This document shows, piece by piece, positions 55,201-61,779 of a stretch of 61,779 bases of DNA. The position numbers and the translations under genes were made by a program. A model generated the notes under the pieces. The model was given only the letters and a program-made list of their open reading frames with translations, was not told where the DNA came from and did no database searches. Numbering within the stretch: the first letter of the stretch is position 1; each line of letters starts with the position of its first letter. Source of the stretch: Streptomyces murinus (GTDB taxonomy: Bacteria; Actinomycetota; Actinomycetes; Streptomycetales; Streptomycetaceae); the NCBI RefSeq assembly GCF_002154555.1, contig NZ_MUNF01000001.1, forward strand, positions 1 to 61,779. The letters are read 5' to 3'.

Positions 55201-58200
55201 CAACAGGCTCACGGCCGACACCGGCCTGAAACTGCCCACCACACTGGTCTTCGACTACCCCAATGCCACCGCCCTGGCCCACTTCCTGCGCACCGAACTG
55301 CTCGGGGCGCAGGACACCGCGGGGCCCGAGCGGCAGGCGGCCGTCGACGGCGACGAACCCATCGCCATCGTGGCCATGAGCTGCCGCCTCCCCGGCGGCG
55401 TCGGCTCCCCCGAGGACCTATGGCGGCTCGTGACGTCCGGCGGCGACGCGATCTCCGGCTTCCCCGAGGACCGCGGCTGGGACATCGAGGGCCTCTACGA
55501 CCCCGACCCGGGCACCCCGGGCAGGACGTACGCGCGCGACGGCGGATTCCTCTACGACGCGGGTGACTTCGACGCCGCGCTGTTCGGCATCTCGCCGCGC
55601 GAGGCGCTCGCGATGGACCCCCAGCAGCGGCTGCTCCTCGAAGCCACCTGGGAGGCGTTCGAGCGGGCGGGCATCGACCCGGCCGCCATGAAGGGCAGCC
55701 GCACGGGTGTGTTCGTCGGCATGTCCTACCAGGGCTATGGCGCCGGCCTCCCGGAGGTCCCCGAAGGCGTCGAAGGCCATCTGCTCACCGGCAGCGCCGC
55801 CAGCGTCGTCTCCGGGCGCGTCGCCTACTCGTTCGGCCTGGAGGGTCCGGCCGTCACCGTCGACACGGCCTGCTCGTCGTCGCTGGTCGCCCTGCACCTG
55901 GCCATCCAGTCGCTGCGGGGCGGCGAGAGCACCATGGCCGTCGCGGGCGGCGTCAACGTCATGGCCGTACCGGCCGCGTTCGTGGAGTTCAGCCGCCAGC
56001 GCGGACTGTCCGCCGACGGCCGCTGCAAGGCGTTCGGCGCCGGTGCGGACGGCACCGGCTGGGCAGAGGGCGTGGGCGTGGTGCTGGTGGAGCGCCTGTC
56101 CGACGCCGTCCGCAACGGCCACGACGTCCTCGCGGTCGTGCGGGGGAGCGCGGTCAACCAGGACGGCGCGTCCAACGGTCTGACCGCGCCCAACGGTCCG
56201 GCTCAGCAGCGGGTGATCCGGCAGGCCCTCGCCTCCGCCGGGCTCACCCCGGCGGACGTGGACGCCGTGGAGGCGCATGGTACGGGTACGACGCTCGGCG
56301 ACCCGATCGAGGCGCAGGCACTGCTTGCCACCTACGGACAGAATCGTGAACGGCCGCTGCTGCTCGGCTCTTTGAAGTCGAACATCGGTCATGCCCAGGC
56401 GGCGTCGGGCGTGGCCGGCGTGATCAAGATGGTCATGGCGATGCGCCACGGTGTGCTGCCCCGGACGCTGCATGCCGATGTGCCGACACCGCATGTGGAC
56501 TGGTCGGCGGGTGCTGTGCGGTTGCTGACGGAGCCCGTGGACTGGCCGGAGACGGACCGCCCGCGCCGGGCCGCGATCTCGTCCTTCGGCGTGAGCGGCA
56601 CCAACGCCCACACCATCATCGAACAGGCGCCGATGGCCGAACCCTCCGCCGTCGCACCGGTCGAGGTCACCTCCCCGGCCGTGCCCTTGGTGCTGTCCGG
56701 CAAGACCGAGGCCGCCCTGCGCGACCAGGCCGAACGCCTGCTCGCCCTGGTCGCCGACGGCGCCGCACCCTCCCTCACCGACATCGGGTTCTCGCTGGCC
56801 ACGACGCGGGCCGCTCTGGAGCACCGTGCCGCTGTGGTCGGCGCCGACCACGACCGGATCGCCGAGGGCCTGCGCGCCCTGGCCTCCGGCGCGCCCGCCC
56901 CCGGCGTCGCCCTCGGCCGCGCCGACACCGGCCAGGTCGGATTCCTGTTCTCCGGCCAGGGCTCCCAGCGCGTCGGCATGGGACGTGAACTGTACGACGC
57001 CTTCCCGGTCTTCGCGGCGGCCTACGACGAGGTGTGCGCCCATCTCGACCGGCACCTGGACCGGCCGCTGCGGGAGGTGGCCTTCGGCGAGAGGGGCCAC
57101 GACGACGGCGCGCACCTGAACCGCACCGCCTTCACCCAGCCCGCCCTGTTCGCACACGAGGTCGCCGTCCACCGCCTGCTGGAGTCCTGGGGTGTACGAC
57201 CGGACTACCTGGCCGGACACTCCGTGGGCGAGATCGCCGCCGCGCACGTCGCCGGGGCCCTCTCACTGGAGGACGCGGCCACACTCGTGACCGCCCGCGC
57301 CGCGCTGATGCAGGCCCTGCCCGAGGGCGGCGCGATGGTCGCCGTACAGGCCACCGAGGACGAGGTACGGTCGTACCTCACCGACGACACCGACATCGCG
57401 GCGGTCAACGGCCCCGAGTCCGTCGTGGTCTCCGGAGCCGAGGACGCCGTGCTGGAGATCGCGGAGGTCTTCACCCGCCAGGGCCGCAAGACGTCCCGGC
57501 TCACGGTGAGCCACGCCTTCCACTCGCCGCTGATGGACCCCGTGCTGGCGGACTTCGCCCGCGTCGTCGGCGGACTGCGCTTCGAGACGCCCCGGACACC
57601 CGTCGTCTCGAACCTCACCGGCGAACTCATCGACACCTACACCCCGGACTACTGGGTCCGGCACGTCCGCGAGGCCGTGCGCTTCGCCGACGGCATCCGC
57701 ACCCTGGGCGAGCTGGGCGTCACCACATTCGTGGAGACCGGACCCGGCGGGGTGCTGAGCGCCATGGCCCAGGGCTGCCTGGACGGCGCGGTCACCGTAC
57801 CCTCCACACGGTCCGGCAGCCCCGAGCCCGAGGCGATCACCGGCGCGGTCGCACGCCTGCATGTGTTCGGCGTCCCCGTCGACTGGGCGGCGTTCTTCGC
57901 CGGGCGCGGCGCCCGGCGCGCCGAACTGCCCACCTACGCCTTCCAGCACCAGCGCTACTGGCTCCGCACCACCGCGCCCACAGCCGCCGCCGCGACGACC
58001 GACGCCGTGGAGGCAGGGTTCTGGGAGACCGTGGAGCGCGAGGACGCCCAGTCCCTCGCCGCCACCCTCGACCTGCCCGCCGAGCAACTGGACGCGGTGC
58101 TGCCCCGGCTCTCCGCGTGGCGCCGGCGGCGGCGCCAGGAGTCCGCCGTGGAAAGCTGGTCCTACCGCACGAGCTGGAAGCCGCTCAGCGGTCTGCGGAC

Positions 58201-61200
58201 CCATGAACTGCCGGGCGACTGGCTGTTCTTGACCACCCAGGAGCCGACCGGCACGGACGATGCGACGGCCGCCGAGGATCGGCCGGCCGCGACCGCGTGG
58301 ACGTCCGCCGTCGCCGACGGGCTCGCCGCCCGTGGCGCCCGGCTGATCCGGGTCACCGTCGACCCCGCCGCCGACCGGGACGCACTGCTGCGCCAACTCA
58401 CCGATGCCGTCCGGGACGTCCCGGTCGACGGTGTGATCTCGCTCCTCGGCACCGACGAGAGCCCCCACGCCGCCCACCCGGCCCTCTCCGTCGGCGCCGC
58501 ACTGACCCTCGCGCTCGTCCAGGCCCTGGGCGACGCGGGCATCGCCGCCCCGCTGTGGGCGCTGACCAGGTCCGCCATGTCCACAGGGCGCGCGGACCCG
58601 GTGCCGAGCGCCGCCCAGCACGCCGTCTGGGGCCTGGGCCGGGTCGCCGCGCTGGAACACGCGCGACGCTGGGGCGGCCTGATCGACCTCCCGGACACGA
58701 TCGACGACCGGGCCATCGAACGGCTCGCCGCGGTCCTCACCCAGTCGGCCGAGGACCAGGTCGCCATCCGCGCCCGAGGCGCCTTCGGCCGCAGGCTCAC
58801 CCAGGCCACCACCCACCGCGACACCGGCACCACCCACGGCTGGTCGCCGCGCGGCACGGTGCTGATCACGGGTGGTACGGGCGCGCTGGGCGGTCATGTG
58901 GCCCGCTGGCTCGCCGGTGCGGGCGCCGAGCACCTGGTGCTGACCAGCCGTCGTGGTCTCGACGCGCCCGGTGCCGCCGCTCTGAAGGCAGAGTTGGAGG
59001 CGCAGGGCGTACGGGTGACCGTCGTCGCGTGCGATGTCGCCGACCGTGAGGCGCTGGCAGCGCTGCTCGCCGAGCACCCGGTGGACGCCGTCGTCCACAC
59101 CGCGGGAGTGGACCACCTGGACCCGCTGGAGACCATGACGCCCGGCGCCTTCGCCGACGTACTCTCCGCGAAGGCGGCGGGCGCCCTGCACCTCGACGCG
59201 CTGCTCGACGGCCGGGAGCTCGACGCCTTCGTGCTCTTCTCGTCCATCGCCGGTGTGTGGGGCAGCGGCCACCAGGCCGCGTACGCGGCGGCCAACGCCC
59301 TGCTCGACGGACTCGCCGAACGCCGCCGCGCCCGAGGACTGCCGGCGACCGCCGTGGCCTGGGGCCCCTGGGCGGGCGGCGGCATGGCCGAGGGCGACGG
59401 CGCGGACGAACGGCTGCGCCGCCGCGGCCTGCTCCCGATGCCCGCCGCGCTCGCCGTGGCCGGACTCGCACGGGCGCTGGACTCCGGCGCGGCCACCACC
59501 ACGGTGGCCGACATCGACTGGGAGCGGTTCCTGCCCCCGTTCACCCTGGGCCGCCCGAGTGCCCTGCTCGGCGACCTCCCGCAGGCTGAACGAATCCGCA
59601 CCAAGGACAGCACCGCAGGCGAACCCGGCACGGCCACCGCCTCGCCCCTGGCCGACCGCCTCACCAAGGTGTCCGAGACCGAACAGCACACCCTGCTGGT
59701 CGACCTCGTCCGCACTCACGCGGCGGCCGTCCTCGGCCACAGCGGCATCGGCGAGGTCGAGGCCGACCGGGCCTTCAAGGATCTCGGCTTCGACTCCCTG
59801 ACCGCCGTCGAACTGCGCAACAGGCTCACCACCGAGACCGGCCTCACCCTGCCCACCACCCTGGTCTTCGACCACCCCAACGCCCAGGCGGTCGCACGGG
59901 AGTTGCGCACCCAGCTCACCGGCCGTACCCCGGCGGCCGCCCAGGAGACGGTCACCGCACCCGCCGCGGACGACGAACCCATCGCGATCGTCGGCATGGC
60001 CTGCCGGTACCCGGGCGGGGTGCGTTCGCCCGAGGACCTGTGGCGGCTGGTGGCCGACGGTGGTGACGCGGTCGGCGAGTTCCCCGGAGACCGGGGCTGG
60101 GACGTGGACGGTATCTACGACCCTGACCCGGACGCCGCCGGCAAGACGTACGCGCGTCATGGTGGATTCCTGTACGACGCGGGGGAGTTCGACCCCGGGT
60201 TCTTCGGGATCTCGCCGCGTGAGGCCGTGGCGATGGATCCCCAGCAGCGGTTGCTGCTGGAGACGACGTGGGAGACATTCGAACGGGCCGGTATCGACGC
60301 GGAGTCGGTGCGCGGCAGCCGTACCGGAGTCTTCGTCGGCTCCGGCTACCAGGACTACGCCGCCCAGGCCTTCCACGCGATCGACGACTCCGAGGGCTTC
60401 TTCGGCACCGGCAACTCGGCCAGCATCATGTCCGGCCGCATCGCCTACACCCTCGGCCTGGAAGGACCGGCCGTCACCGTCGACACGGCCTGCTCCTCCT
60501 CCCTGGTCGCCCTGCACTGGGCGGTCCAGGCGCTGCGCGGCGGCGAGTGCTCCATGGCACTGGCCGGCGGGGTGATGGTCATGTCCACCCCGCGCGCCTT
60601 CGTGGAGTTCAGCCGCCAGCGCGGACTGTCACCCGACGGACGGTGCAAGGCGTTCGGCGCCGGTGCGGACGGCACCGGGTGGGCCGAGGGTGTCGGCATG
60701 CTGCTGGTGGAGCGGCTGTCCGACGCCCGCCGCAACGGACACCAGGTACTGGCCGTCGTACGGGGCAGCGCGATCAACCAGGACGGCGCGTCCAACGGTC
60801 TGACCGCGCCCAACGGTCCGGCTCAGCAGCGGGTGATCCGGCAGGCTCTCGCCTCCGCCGGGCTCACCCCGGCCGACGTGGACGCGGTGGAGGCGCACGG
60901 TACGGGCACGACGCTCGGCGACCCGATCGAGGCGCAGGCGCTGCTCGCCACCTACGGGCAGGATCGCGAACGACCGCTGCTGCTCGGCTCTTTGAAGTCC
61001 AACATCGGCCACGCCCAGGCGGCGTCGGGCGTGGCCGGCGTGATCAAGATGGTCATGGCGATGCGTCATGGCGTGCTGCCCCGGACGCTGCATGCCGATG
61101 AGCCGACACCGCATGTGGACTGGTCGGCGGGTGCTGTGCGGTTGCTGACGGAGCCCGTGGACTGGCCGGAGACGGACCGCCCGCGCCGCGCCGCGATCTC

Positions 61201-61779
61201 CTCCTTCGGCGTCAGCGGCACCAACGCCCACACCATCATCGAACAGGCACCGGCACCGGCCGCCGAAGCCGAGGGGTCGAATACCGCCCCCACCCTCCTG
61301 CCCTGGCTGCTCTCCGCCAAGAGCGGCGCCGCACTGCGCGACCAGGCGGCCCGGCTGCTGGCCCACGTACAGGACGACACCGCACCGGCCGACGTAGGCT
61401 TCTCCCTGGCCACCACCCGCAGCGCCCTGCGCCACCGGGCGGCCGTCATCGGCGAGACCAGCGCCGAACTCCGCCGAGAACTGGGCCTGCTGGCCGCCGG
61501 CACACCCTCACCCGGAGCCGTCCAGGGCCGACCGGGAGGCAAGGTCGGCTTCCTGTTCTCGGGGCAGGGCTCGCAACGCCTGGGCATGGGGCGTGAGTTG
61601 TACGAAGCGTTTCCCGTGTTCGCCGATGCGTACGACGAGGTGTGTGCCCGTCTGGACGTGCCGTTCGACGTCGAGTCCGAGTCCTTGCACCAGACGGGAT
61701 GCACTCAACCGGCGTTGTTCGCGGTCGAAGTGGCGTTGTTCCGGCTTCTTGAATCGTGGGGTGTGCGGCCGGATTACGT
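46217..61779 (+). CDS. Type I modular PKS 4 (partial): modules 8-11, cut by window end
   Basis: At least 5187 codons with no stop before the window edge. Starts at ATG 46217 with GAGGA at 46204-46208; N-terminal docking coiled coil [11 protein letters not shown]. Domains (residues): module 8 KS 34, AT 569, KR 949, ACP 1439; module 9 KS 1547, AT 2071, KR 2459, ACP 2937; module 10 KS 3047, AT 3573, KR 3978, ACP 4475; module 11 KS 4587, AT from 5109, incomplete. I checked that each KS start is in the same frame, so there is no frameshift. All complete ATs are HAFH (malonyl). KRs 8-10 lack LDD and have Trp eight residues before the catalytic Tyr with Gln at the A1/A2 position, so A1 type. Each complete module adds a CH2-CHOH unit: the polyol half of the macrolide. 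It would correspond to filipin PteA4. Confidence 0.93.
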   Translation, partial: MSNDDKLRDYLKRVMVDLRQTRRQLGELEAKDTEPVAIVGMACRYPGGVTSPEDLWRLVASGGDGISGFPTDRGWDLDALYDPEPGRTGRSYVREGGFLDDAGEFDPAFFGISPREALVMDPQQRLLLETSWEAFERAGIDPATARGTRAGVFVGTNGQDHAYLQRPGDSDIEAHLVTANTAAVISGRISYALGLEGPAVTVDTACSSSLVALHLAAQALRRGECSLALAGGATVMATPNTFVAFSAQRGLSPDGRCRAFSATADGTGMSEGVGVLLLERLSDARRLGHDVLAVIRGSAVNQDGASNGLTAPNGPSQERVIRQALENARLTASQVDAVEAHGTATTLGDPIEAEALLATYGQEHPADRPLWLGSVKSNIGHTQAASGVAGVIKMVMAIRNGVLPRTLHVAEPTDQVDWTAGGVRLLTEAVDWPGTDHPRRAAVSSFGVSGTNVHTIIEQAPAPDEEPATEPAEAPATGVRPWVLSAKSEAALRAQAQRLLTFLEDRGPGCAPADIGHSLATTRTAWDRRAAVVGESLEELTEGVRALASGIPSAAVVQNTGGLGDRTGFLFSGQGSQRFGMGRELYDAFPAFAAAYDEIRAHLDVTLDTDAEQLNRTGHTQPALFALEVALFRLLESWGLRPDYVAGHSVGEIAAAHVAGVLSLQDAAKLVSARAALMQALPEGGAMVAVEATEDEVLPHLTGEVGVAAVNGPRSVVISGTEDAVLAVAGLFAGQGRKTSRLRVSHAFHSPLMDPMLEEFAQAISGLTFNEPRIPVVSNLTGRLAEPYTPEYWVRHVREAVRFADGVRTLHELGVTTFAEIGPGGVLSGMAQGCADGIVTVPVLRADRPEPRAVVTALAELHAHGVSPDWGTLFPGARRVDLPTYAFQQQRYWLETPEAETVAVDAVDADFWASVEREDAESLAATLELSPGELDVVVPKLSAWRRRRREQSAVDGRRYQLTWQPLNGLSGGDLLDRTWLFAAPEGDEWAEAVRTALAGRGARLVPLTVDASADRARLAGELTRAAAEAGPFDGVLSLLAADETATPEHPALSQGLAQTVALAQALGDADIDAPLWCATRGAAATGRFDDAPLSAVQHQVWGLGRTLALEHPHRWGGLIDLPATVDERAAGRVAAVLAQGTGAGEWEDQVAVRASGVFTARLDHARGATARTWSPRGTVLITGGTGALGGHIARWLAGTGAEHLVLTSRQGADAPGAPALRAELEELGTRVTLAACDVADRDAVAALLDEHGFTAVFHAAGVPQFTPFDELTPADFARTLAAKAHGATHLDELLGDRELDAFVLFSSIAGVWGSGGQTAYAAANAHLDGLAARRRARGLTATAIAWGPWADGGMVTDADEEHLRRRGVVTLPAALAVTALQRALDCDDTAVVVADIAWERFIGPFTLGRPSALLSEVPEVRRARTAAAPADAGTGAGPLADRLAGLPEAERTRALLDLVRAHVAAVLGHSGIGEIEPDRAFKDLGFDSLTAVELRDKINAATGLALPPTLVFDHPSATALARFLESELLGARSAVPQDRQAPAADDEPIAIVAMSCHLPGGVDSPEALWDLVASGGDAIAEFPADRGWDVDALYDPDPERPGKTYARDGGFLYDATDFDAGFFGISPREALAMDPQQRLLLETSWEAFERAGITPGQLRGSRTGVFVGMAYQGYGADAHRTPEGVEGHRLVGGASSVVSGRISYTFGLEGPAVTIDTACSSSLVALHLAMQSLRSGECTMALAGGVTVMASPNVFVEFSRQRGLSPDGRCRAFGADADGTGWSEGVGVVLVERLSDAVRHGHEVLAVVRGSAVNQDGASNGLTAPNGPAQQRVIRQALASAGLTPADVDAVEAHGTGTTLGDPIEAQALLATYGQERERPLLLGSLKSNIGHTQAAAGVAGVIKMVMAMRHGVLPRTLHADEPTPHVDWSAGDVRLLTEAVDWPASDRPRRAAVSSFGVSGTNAHTIIEQAPAAAELPPTPDSGAPVPWILSGKGEPALRAQAARLAGHLDATDDWTASDIGYSLAARETFEDRAVLLAQTPEELRHALTALATGEPAANVVTGRAHATGKVGFLFSGQGSQRLGMGRELYEAFPVFADAYDEVCARLDVPFDVAAESLHQTGNAQPALFAVEVALFRLLESWGVRPDYLAGHSVGEIAAAHVAGVLSLDDAVKLVSARAALMQALPGGGAMVAVQATEDEVLPYLTDGVGVAAVNGPQSVVISGAEEEVLAVAEAFVAQGRKTSRLKVSHAFHSPLMDPMLDEFAQAIHDLTFNEPQIPVVSNLTGRLAEPYTPEYWVRHVREAVRFADGVHTLHELGVTTFVEIGPGGVLTALAQGCLDDTVAVPVLRGDRPERQAVVSALAELYVRGETPDWQSLIPGAHRVTLPTYAFQRERYWLEGDEDPAAISATADPADSGFWDSVEREDAESLAATLGLSADTSLTALLPRLSAWRRQRRERSVVDGWRYRVTWRPLGALPQPGTAGTWLLVVAGESEWTASVRTALTDHGATTVTLVAGPDTDRRALARELADIGPLTGVLSLLAEDETASAGQPGLPYGLAATLCLTQALGDAGVDAPLWCATRGAVSTGRADRVDRPLQSQVWGFGRAAALEHPRRWGGLIDLPDLLDARAAARLTAVLGQRAEDQVAVRASGVHGRRLVRATRATDPAQEWSPRGTVLITGGTGALGGHVARWLAGAGAEHLVLTSRRGLDAPGAAALKAELEAQGVQVTVAACDVADREALATLLAEHPVNAVVHAAGVGDHTMIEDSDPAGFARTVSAKAAGATHLDELLADRELDAFVLFSSGAGIWGGASQSAYAAANAYLDALAEHRRARGRTALAVSWGGWADGGMAGVGDGEEMLLRRGLPPMRPALALSALQQALADDDTALTVADFDWQRFIGPFTVTRPSALFAGVSEAARALEGPAAGGAEAGNALAARLAGLSAGERDRTLVDLVRTHAAAVLGHEGSAAVEPGRAFNDLGFDSLTAVELRNRLTADTGLKLPTTLVFDYPNATALAHFLRTELLGAQDTAGPERQAAVDGDEPIAIVAMSCRLPGGVGSPEDLWRLVTSGGDAISGFPEDRGWDIEGLYDPDPGTPGRTYARDGGFLYDAGDFDAALFGISPREALAMDPQQRLLLEATWEAFERAGIDPAAMKGSRTGVFVGMSYQGYGAGLPEVPEGVEGHLLTGSAASVVSGRVAYSFGLEGPAVTVDTACSSSLVALHLAIQSLRGGESTMAVAGGVNVMAVPAAFVEFSRQRGLSADGRCKAFGAGADGTGWAEGVGVVLVERLSDAVRNGHDVLAVVRGSAVNQDGASNGLTAPNGPAQQRVIRQALASAGLTPADVDAVEAHGTGTTLGDPIEAQALLATYGQNRERPLLLGSLKSNIGHAQAASGVAGVIKMVMAMRHGVLPRTLHADVPTPHVDWSAGAVRLLTEPVDWPETDRPRRAAISSFGVSGTNAHTIIEQAPMAEPSAVAPVEVTSPAVPLVLSGKTEAALRDQAERLLALVADGAAPSLTDIGFSLATTRAALEHRAAVVGADHDRIAEGLRALASGAPAPGVALGRADTGQVGFLFSGQGSQRVGMGRELYDAFPVFAAAYDEVCAHLDRHLDRPLREVAFGERGHDDGAHLNRTAFTQPALFAHEVAVHRLLESWGVRPDYLAGHSVGEIAAAHVAGALSLEDAATLVTARAALMQALPEGGAMVAVQATEDEVRSYLTDDTDIAAVNGPESVVVSGAEDAVLEIAEVFTRQGRKTSRLTVSHAFHSPLMDPVLADFARVVGGLRFETPRTPVVSNLTGELIDTYTPDYWVRHVREAVRFADGIRTLGELGVTTFVETGPGGVLSAMAQGCLDGAVTVPSTRSGSPEPEAITGAVARLHVFGVPVDWAAFFAGRGARRAELPTYAFQHQRYWLRTTAPTAAAATTDAVEAGFWETVEREDAQSLAATLDLPAEQLDAVLPRLSAWRRRRRQESAVESWSYRTSWKPLSGLRTHELPGDWLFLTTQEPTGTDDATAAEDRPAATAWTSAVADGLAARGARLIRVTVDPAADRDALLRQLTDAVRDVPVDGVISLLGTDESPHAAHPALSVGAALTLALVQALGDAGIAAPLWALTRSAMSTGRADPVPSAAQHAVWGLGRVAALEHARRWGGLIDLPDTIDDRAIERLAAVLTQSAEDQVAIRARGAFGRRLTQATTHRDTGTTHGWSPRGTVLITGGTGALGGHVARWLAGAGAEHLVLTSRRGLDAPGAAALKAELEAQGVRVTVVACDVADREALAALLAEHPVDAVVHTAGVDHLDPLETMTPGAFADVLSAKAAGALHLDALLDGRELDAFVLFSSIAGVWGSGHQAAYAAANALLDGLAERRRARGLPATAVAWGPWAGGGMAEGDGADERLRRRGLLPMPAALAVAGLARALDSGAATTTVADIDWERFLPPFTLGRPSALLGDLPQAERIRTKDSTAGEPGTATASPLADRLTKVSETEQHTLLVDLVRTHAAAVLGHSGIGEVEADRAFKDLGFDSLTAVELRNRLTTETGLTLPTTLVFDHPNAQAVARELRTQLTGRTPAAAQETVTAPAADDEPIAIVGMACRYPGGVRSPEDLWRLVADGGDAVGEFPGDRGWDVDGIYDPDPDAAGKTYARHGGFLYDAGEFDPGFFGISPREAVAMDPQQRLLLETTWETFERAGIDAESVRGSRTGVFVGSGYQDYAAQAFHAIDDSEGFFGTGNSASIMSGRIAYTLGLEGPAVTVDTACSSSLVALHWAVQALRGGECSMALAGGVMVMSTPRAFVEFSRQRGLSPDGRCKAFGAGADGTGWAEGVGMLLVERLSDARRNGHQVLAVVRGSAINQDGASNGLTAPNGPAQQRVIRQALASAGLTPADVDAVEAHGTGTTLGDPIEAQALLATYGQDRERPLLLGSLKSNIGHAQAASGVAGVIKMVMAMRHGVLPRTLHADEPTPHVDWSAGAVRLLTEPVDWPETDRPRRAAISSFGVSGTNAHTIIEQAPAPAAEAEGSNTAPTLLPWLLSAKSGAALRDQAARLLAHVQDDTAPADVGFSLATTRSALRHRAAVIGETSAELRRELGLLAAGTPSPGAVQGRPGGKVGFLFSGQGSQRLGMGRELYEAFPVFADAYDEVCARLDVPFDVESESLHQTGCTQPALFAVEVALFRLLESWGVRPDY
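46316..50805 (+). other. Module 8: KS-AT(malonyl)-KR(A1)-ACP
   Basis: [22 protein letters not shown]; dimerisation linker [11 protein letters not shown] with [23 protein letters not shown] and HAAGVPQF in place of LDD. Predicted output: hydroxyl. Confidence 0.88.
51656..51841 (+). repeat. KS tract nearly identical in modules 9, 10 and 11
   Basis: This ~186-bp KS segment recurs with few changes at 56156-56341 and 60776-60961 (offsets 4500 and 4620). All three read GPAQQRV where earlier modules have GPSQQRV (GPSQERV in module 8), marking a separate homogenised group. Confidence 0.75.
54236..54489 (+). repeat. KR9 tract nearly identical to KR10 (58844-59097)
   Basis: 254 bp from the NADPH-binding start of the KR; differences are few and concentrated in the last third. 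Suggests gene conversion between modules 9 and 10. Confidence 0.8.
55355..59910 (+). other. Module 10: KS-AT(malonyl)-KR(A1)-ACP
   Basis: AT HAFH with a longer N-terminal part ([16 protein letters not shown]) than its neighbours, resembling the loading AT there. Linker [26 protein letters not shown] with [12 protein letters not shown] in place of LDD. Predicted output: hydroxyl. Confidence 0.88.
59975..61779 (+). other. Module 11 (partial): KS and start of AT
   Basis: Complete KS ([19 protein letters not shown]) and the first ~80 residues of an AT up to SWGVRPDY. The GHSxG and HAFH motifs lie beyond the edge; the visible half resembles the malonyl ATs, so malonyl is likely but unproven. The reductive domains are not in the window. 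Confidence 0.85.

Larger units (their letters stand above)
50855..55295 (+). other. Module 9: KS-AT(malonyl)-KR(A1)-ACP
   Basis: [10 protein letters not shown] variant [14 protein letters not shown]; linker [26 protein letters not shown] with HAAGVGDH in place of LDD. Predicted output: hydroxyl. Confidence 0.88.

Overview
The window is about 62 kb of very GC-rich DNA with strong G/C bias at third codon positions, multi-kilobase modular polyketide synthase (PKS) genes and actinomycete-style ribosome binding sites. This points to Streptomyces or a close relative. It holds eleven genes that I can support, and the last one runs off the right edge.

Left part (1-4300). A TetR-type regulator, an amidase and a small AtzG-like subunit lie on the minus strand. 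They are divergent from a plus-strand metallo-beta-lactamase-fold hydrolase. The divergent promoter region carries two face-to-face -35/-10 pairs, and each -35 lies inside a copy of an operator-like sequence (CTWAAAGC-N9-GCKT). A third copy sits just upstream of the TetR start codon. This looks like a self-contained regulon for hydrolysing an amide and/or lactone compound. A convergent membrane-anchored coiled-coil protein of unknown role follows.

Middle part (4537-6244). A cytochrome P450 and its 3Fe-4S ferredoxin are transcribed leftward, divergent from the PKS genes. The 284-bp divergent promoter contains two 16-bp palindromic sequences, each matching 13 of 16 positions of the binding box of PAS-LuxR (PimM-type) regulators known from polyene macrolide clusters.

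Right part (6245-61779). Four collinear type I PKS genes encode a loading module and eleven extension modules, the last cut by the window. The order read from active-site motifs is: loading KSQ-AT(malonyl)-ACP; module 1 KR only; modules 2-6 DH-KR; module 7 KR with a degenerate DH; modules 8-10 KR only; module 11 starting. All AT domains whose specificity motif is visible are malonyl type (HAFH) except module 6, which is methylmalonyl-like (YAAH, GHSQGE). This predicts an acetate starter, one hydroxyl, five conjugated double bonds whose last-formed carbon pair carries a methyl, then a run of 1,3-hydroxyls. That is the order found in methylpentaene macrolides such as filipin and pentamycin (fungichromin). 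Ketoreductase type switches from B (LDD motif) in the polyene part to A (Trp, no LDD) in the polyol part. Docking helices at protein ends agree with the order PKS1-PKS2-PKS3-PKS4.

The cluster continues beyond the right edge: no thioesterase, pathway regulator or final module is inside the window. Near-identical tracts shared between modules (KS3/KS4, AT3/AT4, KR9/KR10, KS9/KS10/KS11) indicate recent gene conversion. Other notable points are a chimeric KR in module 1, a 15-residue deletion in DH7 and in-frame tandem repeats in interdomain linkers.
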